Positions 54,583-61,398 of a stretch of DNA of 64,000 bases are shown in pieces. Numbering within the stretch: position 1 is the first letter of the stretch; every line of letters starts with the position of its first letter. Source of the DNA: an uncultured bacterium (GTDB lineage: Bacteria > Planctomycetota > UBA1135 > GCA-002686595); contig CALBMX010000035.1 in NCBI GenBank assembly GCA_937896235.1, positions 62,001 through 126,000 on the forward strand. Direction: 5' to 3'. Under the pieces are notes generated by a model. The model made no database searches, was not told the origin of the DNA, and worked only from the letters and a program-made list of their open reading frames with translations. Position numbers and translations under genes: made by a program.

Positions 54583-55242
54583 ATGAAAAAGTCCCCTGTT
54601 CAACTGCGCGGCTTGGTCATTATTGATCAGATGCAGCCGCAATTCGCAGCGACAATCGCCGCGAATTCCGATGGCTACTTCCCGATTCCTGGGGAGACCG
54701 CCTGTTGGGTAGAGGTCTGTCCAGGAATCGCTGTGAACCGCCTGCTCGATGCCGCCCTAAAGGGCTGTGACGTGAAGCCGGGTGCGATGATTCTCGAGCG
54801 CTCTTACGGTACCTTGGAGGTTCACGGACCGGATCAGGGCCAAGTGCGCGAGGCCGGGGAGTATGTACTGAAGGCGGCAGGTCAAACAAGGGACGATGGT
54901 CTCTCTCCAGCCGTGCTCTCTTCTGAGGTTGTGAATCAGATCGATCCCCATCATGCGATGATGATCAACAAGTCGAGAAGTGGCATGTTGGTACTGGGTG
55001 GTGACACTCTGTACACGCTTGAAGTCAATCCGGCGATTTGGGTTCTACTTGCAGCGAATGAAGCGGAGAAGGCTGCGCCGATACGCATCGTGAGCCTAGA
55101 GAATAATGGCGCTGTCGGGCGCATGCAGCTCGCGGGTTCTGATGCCGCGATTGAAGAGGCCGTGCGCGCAGTACAACGCGCTTTGGAAGGTGCCCCTGGG
55201 CGCAGCAATCCCGCTGGAGAAGGAGGCGGAGCATGTTTCTAG
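54583..55242 (+). CDS. BMC-T shell protein built of two circularly permuted BMC domains
   Basis: 219 residues. Two BMC-like halves are recognisable in the permuted order seen in EutS/EutL/CsoS1D-type proteins. The first is about residues 30-105 (ETACWVEVCPGIAVNRLLDA, then GTLEVHGPDQGQVREAGEYV). The second is about 133-205 (LYTLEVNPAIWVLLAANEAE, then GRMQLAGSDAAIEEAVRAV). Such proteins form trimers, in some families with gated large pores. It is less conserved than the other shell genes. It ends in a Gly-rich tail (AGEGGGACF) that overlaps the next gene by 10 nt. Confidence 0.8.
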   Translation: MKKSPVQLRGLVIIDQMQPQFAATIAANSDGYFPIPGETACWVEVCPGIAVNRLLDAALKGCDVKPGAMILERSYGTLEVHGPDQGQVREAGEYVLKAAGQTRDDGLSPAVLSSEVVNQIDPHHAMMINKSRSGMLVLGGDTLYTLEVNPAIWVLLAANEAEKAAPIRIVSLENNGAVGRMQLAGSDAAIEEAVRAVQRALEGAPGRSNPAGEGGGACF

Positions 55243-55562
55243 GTAAGGTAATAGGCGAGATTTGGGCGACCCAAAAGGTAAAGGATCTCGAGGGCAAGCG
55301 CCTGCTGGTCATCGAAGCGCTCGATGATCGGCGCGATCCTTCTGCACCGAAAATCACGCCCGTGATAGCTGCAGACCCGATTGGTGCCGGAGTCGGCGAG
55401 CGAGTGATTGTCGCCTTTGGGAAAGCGGCGAGGGTCGCCCTCGGTGGAGATGGTGACTACGCCTACGAGGCCGCGGTTGTTGGCATTGTCGACGACGCAA
55501 ATATTCCAGATGCGCCGGCCTCCTGGGGCTTCGGCGATAGCGACAGTCAAGGAGGCGCCTGA
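55233..55562 (+). CDS. BMC-P (EutN/CcmL-type) vertex protein (1)
   Basis: 109 residues, with a strong ribosome site (GGAGG) inside the preceding gene. The OB-like pentamer fold is recognised by MFLGKVIGEIWATQKVKDL, LLVIEALD, ADPIGAGVGERVIVAFGKAA and the C-terminal AAVVGIVDDANI. Pentamers cap the twelve vertices of the shell. The C-terminal tail (ASWGFGDSDSQGGA) is longer than in CcmL. Confidence 0.95.
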   Translation: MFLGKVIGEIWATQKVKDLEGKRLLVIEALDDRRDPSAPKITPVIAADPIGAGVGERVIVAFGKAARVALGGDGDYAYEAAVVGIVDDANIPDAPASWGFGDSDSQGGA

Positions 55563-55885
55563 TGCTTCTCGGAACAGTAGTCGGACAGGTTTGGTCCACA
55601 CAAAAGGATGCAACCCTTGTCGGCATTCGCATGCTAATCGTGCAGCCCTTTGTTAACAGCGAAAACGGCGAGCAAAAAAGCGCAGAGACCCTAGTGGTAG
55701 CCGACCCGATAGGCGCAGGCATCGGAGAGCGCGTAATCGTAGTCTTTGGCCGCGCTGCGCGCCATGTCATCGGGCAGGGTCACGACATCGCGATTCAAAC
55801 AGCCATTGCGGCAATCGTGGATGGGATGGAATTCGAGGGCGGCCGCAGTTTTGGGCCGAGCGCGGACACAGATCCCTCTCACTAA
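55562..55885 (+). CDS. BMC-P (EutN/CcmL-type) vertex protein (2)
   Basis: 107 residues; ATG 55562 overlaps the stop of the first BMC-P gene (TGATG). It has the same signature: MLLGTVVGQVWSTQKDATL, LIVQPFV, ADPIGAGIGERVIVVFGRAA and AIAAIVDGME. It is clearly a diverged paralogue rather than a recent copy, so vertices may be of two kinds. Confidence 0.95.
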   Translation: MLLGTVVGQVWSTQKDATLVGIRMLIVQPFVNSENGEQKSAETLVVADPIGAGIGERVIVVFGRAARHVIGQGHDIAIQTAIAAIVDGMEFEGGRSFGPSADTDPSH

Positions 55886-55921
55886 CAACACCGATCCGGG
55901 AAGACCCCGGGGAATTAACTC

Positions 55922-56518
55922 ATGACACGCAACGACTACAATCCCGCCCTTCGCGACGACGTGAACCTAGGCCCGTGCATTGGCCTACTTGAATTCGCAA
56001 CGATCCCCCGTGGGATCGAAGCTGCCAACGCCATACTCTGGGAAGCTAATGTTGAGCTGATCTTTTCAGCTCCTGTTCAGCCCGGTAAGTATGTGCTGCT
56101 CTTCACGGGCAGTATCGATGATGTCAAGACGGCCATGCGCTGCGGTGAGGAGCTCGGAGGTCACGATGTCATTGACCGCTTGTTCATTCCTCAAATCCAC
56201 GAACAGGTGGAAGTGGCGCTCCGCCGAACCGACGGTTATATCGACGGTAAATTGGATGCCGTGGGAATCGTTGAAACAACCACCGTTGCCTCGGCGATCC
56301 TTTCCGCTGACCTCGCCCTGAAAAAAGCGAATGTCGACCTCTTTGATCTGCGTATCGCCAACGGCTTGGGTGGTAAGAGCTACCTCTGCTTGACGGGCGA
56401 AATCTCAGATGTTCGCTCAAGTGTCACCGAAGCTGCGCGCTCGGCTAAAGAGGCCGGACGCCTGTCGCGCGAGGTCGTGATTGCGAACCCACACCCAGAG
56501 CTCTCGCGTTACCTGTAG
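55922..56518 (+). CDS. BMC-T shell protein with two canonical BMC domains
   Basis: 198 residues. The first BMC domain is at about 17-100 (IGLLEFATIPRGIEAANAIL; KYVLLFTGSIDDVKTAM). The second is at about 112-190 (DAVGIVETTTVASAILSADL; SYLCLTGEISDVRSSV). Domain order is normal, as in PduT-type trimers, but neither pore loop (SAPVQPGKY, GLGGKSY) contains the Cys that binds iron-sulfur in PduT. It is last of the shell genes, 36 bp after BMC-P 2. Confidence 0.92.
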   Translation: MTRNDYNPALRDDVNLGPCIGLLEFATIPRGIEAANAILWEANVELIFSAPVQPGKYVLLFTGSIDDVKTAMRCGEELGGHDVIDRLFIPQIHEQVEVALRRTDGYIDGKLDAVGIVETTTVASAILSADLALKKANVDLFDLRIANGLGGKSYLCLTGEISDVRSSVTEAARSAKEAGRLSREVVIANPHPELSRYL

Positions 56519-56547
56519 GTCCCTCCTACTCCTAAGAAGCTTTCCCG

Positions 56548-56874
56548 TTGCCCTCCCCTAACCTCATTATCGAGTCCGACATGCGCGCGCTTGCGCGTGG
56601 GACTCGCCTTGTAATTGAAAAGGGCACGATCGTCACACCGGCAGCCTTGGACTGTGCCTACGAGCGCGGGATCACTCTCGATCGTCGCGCGGGTTCAGGT
56701 CAAAGTGGCTTGGCGGGCACGTCGAAATCGAAAGACTGCCTGTGGCACAAAATGCTGGGTGAACCCGGCAAATATCTCGTCGAAGTTAAGAATGGCGAGG
56801 CCGTTATCTGGCTCCTTGGAGACAGCGGACCTGTGGCCTATGGCCGCGATAGATTGGAGAACCACAACTCATGA
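56548..56874 (+). CDS. Small BMC-associated protein with EutQ/EutT-N-like module
   Basis: 108 residues from TTG 56548, which is needed to include the whole module; ATG 56581 is the alternative. Residues about 5-44 (LIIESDMRALARGTRLVIEK, then GTIVTPAALDCAYERGITL) match in pattern the N-terminus of the next protein and, from memory, the N-terminal regions of EutQ and EutT. The C-terminal half (KDCLWHKMLGEPGKYLVEVK, then GEAVIWLLGD) looks like a small beta domain of unknown family. Its stop overlaps the next ATG (ATGA). Probably a scaffold or targeting protein of the compartment. Confidence 0.65.
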   Translation: MPSPNLIIESDMRALARGTRLVIEKGTIVTPAALDCAYERGITLDRRAGSGQSGLAGTSKSKDCLWHKMLGEPGKYLVEVKNGEAVIWLLGDSGPVAYGRDRLENHNS

Positions 56875-57392
56875 CACGCCGTTTCCTTACCGCTGAAGAC
56901 GTCCGCCGCCTAATCCAGGGCGGCGGTGGCGGCGAACTTGTTGTCGACGCTGAAACCGTCGTAACTCCCCAAGCACTCGAAGTAGCCAATGCGGCTGGAG
57001 TTAAGATCAACTCTGGCGCCGGTGGAGCGTGGCAAGTGCCGCAGCCAGATCGCGGCCCGGATGCTGCAAGGGCAATGAAGACTTTGAGCCGCTTGCCCGA
57101 ACCGGAAGCCGGCGCGGGCGACGGGACGGGGGTGATCCTCACCGTAATCGGTAAAAACCGACTGGGTGTGCTCGCCGAAATCACGGCCTTCCTCGCTAAG
57201 TCTGGATGTAATATCCACAAGGTGTCTCAAGAGATCGTCGAGGGTTATTTTCACTTGATCCTGACCGTCGAACTTGATGGCACAACATCTTTCGAATCAC
57301 TGAAGTCCGGCATAGAGTGCCTTGGCGGAGAGGACGACTTTGTCGCTCGCGTCATGCACGAGCGCGTCTTCCGCTTCATGCACCGCGTCTAA
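56871..57392 (+). CDS. ACT-domain protein with EutQ/EutT-N-like module
   Basis: 173 residues. Residues 4-45 (RFLTAEDVRRLIQGGGGGEL, then VVTPQALEVANAAGVKI) repeat the module of the upstream protein. After a linker, residues about 85-170 form an ACT domain (VILTVIGKNRLGVLAEITAF, then GCNIHKVSQEIVEGYFHLIL), the type found in free-standing UPF0237/GcvR-like regulators. UPF0237 ACT proteins are commonly encoded just before UPF0210/DUF711, exactly as here. ACT domains usually bind small ligands such as amino acids. The module fusion suggests the ACT protein has been recruited to the microcompartment. Confidence 0.82.
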   Translation: MTRRFLTAEDVRRLIQGGGGGELVVDAETVVTPQALEVANAAGVKINSGAGGAWQVPQPDRGPDAARAMKTLSRLPEPEAGAGDGTGVILTVIGKNRLGVLAEITAFLAKSGCNIHKVSQEIVEGYFHLILTVELDGTTSFESLKSGIECLGGEDDFVARVMHERVFRFMHRV

Positions 57393-57405
57393 CGAGGACA
57401 ACTCC

Positions 57406-58773
57406 GTGGCACCCTATACCGATCGCGAAATTCTCGAGCTCGTCCGCATGGTCGACCTCGAGACACTTGACGTCCGCACTACAACCCTCGGCATCAATCT
57501 ACTGGATTGCGCCGACCCTGATCTCGAAAGCACGTGTGAGAAGATCTACGCTAAGGTTGTTCACCACGCCTCCAAGCTGATCGAAACCGCAAACTCTGTT
57601 GCAGCGGATTACGGCGTTCCCATTGTGAACAAGCGGATTGCCGTTACGCCGATCTCTCTGGTCGCGGCGGCCTGTGGCGCAGACAACCTTGTTCCGATTG
57701 CACGTGCGATGGACGCAGCCGCGAAGGAAGTTGGCGTTGACTTTATCGCCGGCTTCACAGCGTATGTGCACAAGGGATTCACTCGCGCTGACGAGGCACT
57801 TTTCAACTCGATTCCCGAGGCCCTTGATGTAACCGACCACGTCTGTTCATCGGTGTCCCTCGCGAGCACTAAGGCAGGCATCAACATGGATGCCACGCGC
57901 CGCTTCGCGCAGATCGTTTTAGAGACGGCGCATCGCACCGCTGACCGCGGCGGGCTGGGCGCGTGTAAGTTGGTTTGCTTTTCGAATGTGGTTGAGGACA
58001 ACCCATTTGTCGCCGGAGCCCACATGGGAATCGGCGAGGCGGAGACCGTACTCTCCGTCGGTGTCAGTGGGCCGGGCGTTGTACGGGCTGCATTGGCACG
58101 CCTTTCACCTGACGACGACTTGACTGCGGTTGCCGAGACGATCAAGCGGACATCCTTCAAGATCACTCGTATTGGCGAGCTGATCGGGCGGGAAACTGCG
58201 AGACGTCTAAACACCATCTTCGGGATCGTTGACGTCTCTCTGGCTCCAACACCTGCACCCGGCGACTCGGTGGCTGATATCCTCGAGTTGATCGGAGTCG
58301 ACGTGACAGGGGCGCCCGGGACAACTGCCGCCCTCGCCCTACTTACGGATGCGGTGAAGAAGGGTGGCCTGATGGCTTCGTCAAGCGTTGGCGGACTCTC
58401 TGGCGCCTTTATCCCGGTCTCTGAAGACCAAGGGATGATTGAGGCTGTGCGCAAGGGCGCCTTGTCTCTTGCGAAGCTTGAGGCGATGACCACTGTTTGT
58501 TCGGTGGGCTTGGACATGGTGGCCGTGCCGGGGGACATTCCTGAGGACATCTTGATGGGGATTATCGCGGACGAAATGGCGGTTGGCATGGTGAATAGCA
58601 AGACCACCGCATGCCGTATCATTCCAGTTCCAGGGCTAGGTCCTGGGGACACAGTGGAGTGGGGTGGCCTACTGGGGACGGGGATTGTGCAGGACCCGGG
58701 TAGGTTCGGGTGTGCAAACCTTCTTCGCCGTGGGGGAAGGATACCGGCACCGATGCAGGGTTTTCGGAACTAG
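57406..58773 (+). CDS. UPF0210/DUF711 family protein, candidate compartment enzyme
   Basis: 455 residues from GTG 57406 with GAGGA at good distance; the frame from 57322 overlaps the ACT gene and is rejected. Full-length match to the family pattern: VRTTTLGINLLDCADPDLES, VPIVNKRIAVTPISLVAAA, FIAGFTAYVHKGFTRAD, VCSSVSLASTKAGINMDA, VVEDNPFVAGAHMGIGEAE, SGPGVVRAAL, SLAPTPAPGDSVADILE, GGLSGAFIPVSEDQGMIEA, ICS-like TVCSVGLDMVAVPGD, and the terminal RRGGRIPAPMQGFRN. Function is unknown; the solved pneumococcal member (SP0239) was, as I recall, grouped with the PFL-like glycyl-radical fold. No glycyl-radical 'RVxGY' site is visible. It is the last gene of the BMC operon and the best candidate for its signature chemistry. 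Confidence 0.92.
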   Translation: MAPYTDREILELVRMVDLETLDVRTTTLGINLLDCADPDLESTCEKIYAKVVHHASKLIETANSVAADYGVPIVNKRIAVTPISLVAAACGADNLVPIARAMDAAAKEVGVDFIAGFTAYVHKGFTRADEALFNSIPEALDVTDHVCSSVSLASTKAGINMDATRRFAQIVLETAHRTADRGGLGACKLVCFSNVVEDNPFVAGAHMGIGEAETVLSVGVSGPGVVRAALARLSPDDDLTAVAETIKRTSFKITRIGELIGRETARRLNTIFGIVDVSLAPTPAPGDSVADILELIGVDVTGAPGTTAALALLTDAVKKGGLMASSSVGGLSGAFIPVSEDQGMIEAVRKGALSLAKLEAMTTVCSVGLDMVAVPGDIPEDILMGIIADEMAVGMVNSKTTACRIIPVPGLGPGDTVEWGGLLGTGIVQDPGRFGCANLLRRGGRIPAPMQGFRN

Positions 58774-58855
58774 AATCGGGTCCGCGGGGCTCTGGACGAC
58801 GGGTTCGCTCCATTTTTTGGGCGCTCACGTATAGGGGACCTCAAGTCGACTGCTT

Positions 58856-60130
58856 GTGCGAGTCGACGGTATGGGTATTCCACCGGGTTCTGGTGCCCAC
58901 AAGGCTCCTGGACACCCCCCCCTCCACCCCTTCATTCTGACCTTGTTCCACTCGTTCACCTTCGAGCCAAGCCCCGAATTGCCCCTAGGCGAGTCCCGCC
59001 TAGCGCAAGGCGCGGGACGCAGGGTACTCATCGTTGATGACGAGCCCGGATTGGCGGAGATGGTCTGCAGAGGGCTAGCTGGCAGCTTCGAGGCAGAAGC
59101 GGCTAGCTGTGCTGAAGAGGCGCTGGGCCTCTTGGCCAGCGGGAAAACCTACTCGGTAGTCCTCTCGGACCAAGAAATGCCAGGCATGACCGGCACCGAG
59201 CTCCTAAGGGAGATTCAACGGGAGCATCCGGAGACTGTCCGCATGCTCTTTTCTGGCTATGGTGATGTGGACACAGCGATTCGTGGGCTGCATGAGGGAG
59301 CAATCTTCCGTTTCCTTATGAAGCCCAGCTCACTTGCCGAGACTAGAGCCGCGATCGAAGCTGGCGTCCTTCGTCATCGGCGCAAAGTGACGTTTCGCAT
59401 CAAGCGCGAGCGTGCTCAGTTTGCAATGGAGGCGGCCGAGGGGTTCACTGCGCTACTAGAGGAGCGGCTGGATCAGGCGCAATACGCGACCGTATTTGCA
59501 CTTGCAAGATTGGCCGAAGAGCGCGATGACTGCACGGGTAAACACCTCGAGCGCGTAAGCATGTTCTGCCGTGAACTTTCGATCGGGCTTGCAGATACGG
59601 GCCACTTTCAAGATGAGATTACCTCGCGATTCGTTCGCGATATTGAGCGCTCCGCACCGCTGCACGATATTGGCAAGGTCGGGATTCCCGATTCGATTCT
59701 GCTCAAGCCTGGCAAGTTGACAGAGGAGGAGTGGGCCATCATGCGAACGCACCCCCAAATTGGTGCGGAAACGATTGCAGCGATCATGCGAACGGATCCG
59801 ACCGCTAGCTTCTTACGTATGGGGTACGACGTCGCCTTATGCCATCACGAGATGTGGGACGGCTCTGGTTATGGGCAGGGACTCGTGGGCGAGGAAATTC
59901 CGCTTTCAGCACGCATCTTAAAAGTGGCCGATTGCTACGACGCCCTAACGACTTGGCGTCCCTACAAGAAACGATGGACGCACGAAGATGCCATCGCCCA
60001 TGTAGTCAAGTTCGGCGGCTCAGAGTTTGATCCGATCGTAGCCGCGACACTGCGCCGGATGGGCGACCGGTTGAATTGTTTGCGACTCTCCCTATCAGAC
60101 GACATCCACATAAATCTCAAAACTGTCTAG
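58856..60130 (+). CDS. Response regulator with HD-GYP phosphodiesterase domain
   Basis: 424 residues if the GTG at 58856 is used; the first 50 residues lack homology and the real start may be further in. The receiver domain starts at RVLIVDDEPGLAEMV with the Asp in VVLSDQEMPGMTG and the Lys in RFLMKPSSLAE. The output domain is HD-GYP: HDIGKVGIPDSILLKPG and HHEMWDGSGYGQGL, followed by KVADCYDALTTWRPYKK. The expected activity is cyclic-di-GMP hydrolysis. It is on the same strand as the BMC operon, 83 bp downstream, with no evident terminator between. Whether it regulates the BMC genes is unknown. Confidence 0.85.
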   Translation: MRVDGMGIPPGSGAHKAPGHPPLHPFILTLFHSFTFEPSPELPLGESRLAQGAGRRVLIVDDEPGLAEMVCRGLAGSFEAEAASCAEEALGLLASGKTYSVVLSDQEMPGMTGTELLREIQREHPETVRMLFSGYGDVDTAIRGLHEGAIFRFLMKPSSLAETRAAIEAGVLRHRRKVTFRIKRERAQFAMEAAEGFTALLEERLDQAQYATVFALARLAEERDDCTGKHLERVSMFCRELSIGLADTGHFQDEITSRFVRDIERSAPLHDIGKVGIPDSILLKPGKLTEEEWAIMRTHPQIGAETIAAIMRTDPTASFLRMGYDVALCHHEMWDGSGYGQGLVGEEIPLSARILKVADCYDALTTWRPYKKRWTHEDAIAHVVKFGGSEFDPIVAATLRRMGDRLNCLRLSLSDDIHINLKTV

Positions 60131-60401
60131 CAGTCGAACCCGCGGCTCCCAGTTTCGTGCAGTGTAGTTCCTGAAGCATTGTGATCGTCTCGTCCACCAG
60201 GGGAGCGCCGCGGACTTGGTAGGAGTAACGGCTAGCATGTGGTGAAGGGAAAGCCACGATTGCGGACGCCAAGTGGAGCCTCCCACCCTGGGGCCAAGCG
60301 CGACCAACCCCAGCGAAAGAGTTGGAAGCCTAGTCAAATTAGTGGAGACAGGCCTGTGTGCGGCATGGGGGATCGGACCCCATCAATCACACGATGGGTA
60401 G

Positions 60402-60504
60402 TTATCCACACGCTGTGCACCACTCCTGCCTCGGATGGGGGAGTTATCCCCAGTGGCTACCCATCCCTTGTGGTTATCCACGGGATTTCCACGGGATTTC
60501 CACA
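60402..60504 (+). other. Cluster of DnaA-box-like sequences, possible origin
   Basis: Within the 433-bp gap 60131-60563 there are TTATCCACA (60402-60410, perfect DnaA box), TTATCCCCA (60444-60452), TTATCCACG (60474-60482), and two direct copies of a related motif, ATTTCCACG (60485-60493) and ATTTCCACA (60496-60504). All are in the same orientation, followed by a locally AT-rich run (CAATATGTAGTTG). No dnaA, dnaN or gidA gene is beside it. It could be oriC, a DnaA-titration site or an operator. The rest of the gap shows nothing else I can name. Confidence 0.5.
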
Positions 60505-60563
60505 TTTGGCACAATATGTAGTTGTTCTGGACGGCTAGGGCCCCAACCCCTAGTATGGGGCAC

Positions 60564-61316
60564 ATGAAGTCCCCTACGCGTATCTATCTTGTCGGCGCCC
60601 ACGCGACAGGGAAAACCACCCTCGCCCGTTGGATCCGCGACCACTATGGCTTGCCCATGATTTCAGAGGTGGCGAGAGGTGTTTTGGCAGAGATGGAAGC
60701 CCAACTTGAGTCCTTGCGCACGAATCTGGAGCTGGTAAACGAGTACCAGGCCCAGGTCTTCGAACGCCAACTCGAGATGGAGGCCCTCGCGACCCGCGAC
60801 ATCACTCGAACGGGTGGATTCGTTTCCGACCGCGCTTTCTGCAACCTTGCCTACGCAGCCCACCACTCAACGATCCTCTCGGAGATCATGAGCGACCCGC
60901 GCCTCGCGTCCTATATGGAAAGCGTAAAGCGAGGAGTTGTCTTCTACCTCCGGCCACATAGGGATCTCGTGGTGGCAGACGGCGTACGCGCCGGTCTTGA
61001 GTGGGAGGAGGTCGTTAGGATTGACGGCATGGTGAAGTTGCTGCTCGAGATGTTTGCGGTGCCGTATGTGCCCGTTGATTGTCTCCCTATGCAGGAGCGC
61101 ACCCGCCTAGTGGAGCGTGTACTGAGCTTGGCAGATGTCAAGCCGGTGGTCGGTAGCAAGACCTACCTTACTTCGCCCGGCCTTTCGATTGCGGTGGACT
61201 CCCGCAGCGAGCGGCTCTCTTCTCGTGATTTGACACCAGTCTCTTCCACCCGTCTAAGCAACGGTCATACGAATGGTGCACACAAAGAGAAAGAGCCGGC
61301 GAAAAGCGGCCACTAA
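60564..61316 (+). CDS. NadR/Ttd14-like P-loop ATPase or kinase
   Basis: 250 residues from ATG 60564 (60555 also possible). The P-loop IYLVGAHATGKTTLARWI is followed by SEVARGVLAE and SDRAFCNLAYAAHHS, the layout of NadR C-terminal (nicotinamide riboside kinase-like) and Ttd14-like AAA proteins. A later segment VPVDCLPMQERTRLVERVL fits the LID/C-terminal helix. The last 45 residues are polar and low in complexity. Substrate unproven. It lies just downstream of the DnaA-box cluster and is closed by a strong terminator. Confidence 0.7.
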   Translation: MKSPTRIYLVGAHATGKTTLARWIRDHYGLPMISEVARGVLAEMEAQLESLRTNLELVNEYQAQVFERQLEMEALATRDITRTGGFVSDRAFCNLAYAAHHSTILSEIMSDPRLASYMESVKRGVVFYLRPHRDLVVADGVRAGLEWEEVVRIDGMVKLLLEMFAVPYVPVDCLPMQERTRLVERVLSLADVKPVVGSKTYLTSPGLSIAVDSRSERLSSRDLTPVSSTRLSNGHTNGAHKEKEPAKSGH

Positions 61317-61339
61317 CGCGGGGACTTCTACCCAAAGTT

Positions 61340-61380
61340 GGGGCCGCCACCTGTTCTCAGGCGGCGGCCCCGCATTTTTT
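61340..61380 (+). terminator. Intrinsic terminator after the NadR-like gene
   Basis: GGGGCCGCC (61340-61348) pairs with GGCGGCCCC (61363-61371), with an inner CTG/CAG pairing, followed by GC and a run of T. It also lies beyond the 3' end of the convergent kinase-like gene. Confidence 0.88.
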
Positions 61381-61398
61381 GCAGGGGAGCTGGTTACG

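Noticed and set aside
57322-57405. Longer start for DUF711 inside the ACT gene
   Set aside because: The extension is Ser/Ala/Cys-rich and out of family; GTG 57406 has a GAGGA ribosome site.
51933-58773. Assigning the BMC operon to the Planctomycetes-Verrucomicrobia fucose/rhamnose type
   Set aside because: That type carries a class II aldolase, a PduL-type phosphotransacylase and three BMC-P genes; none of these combinations is present here.
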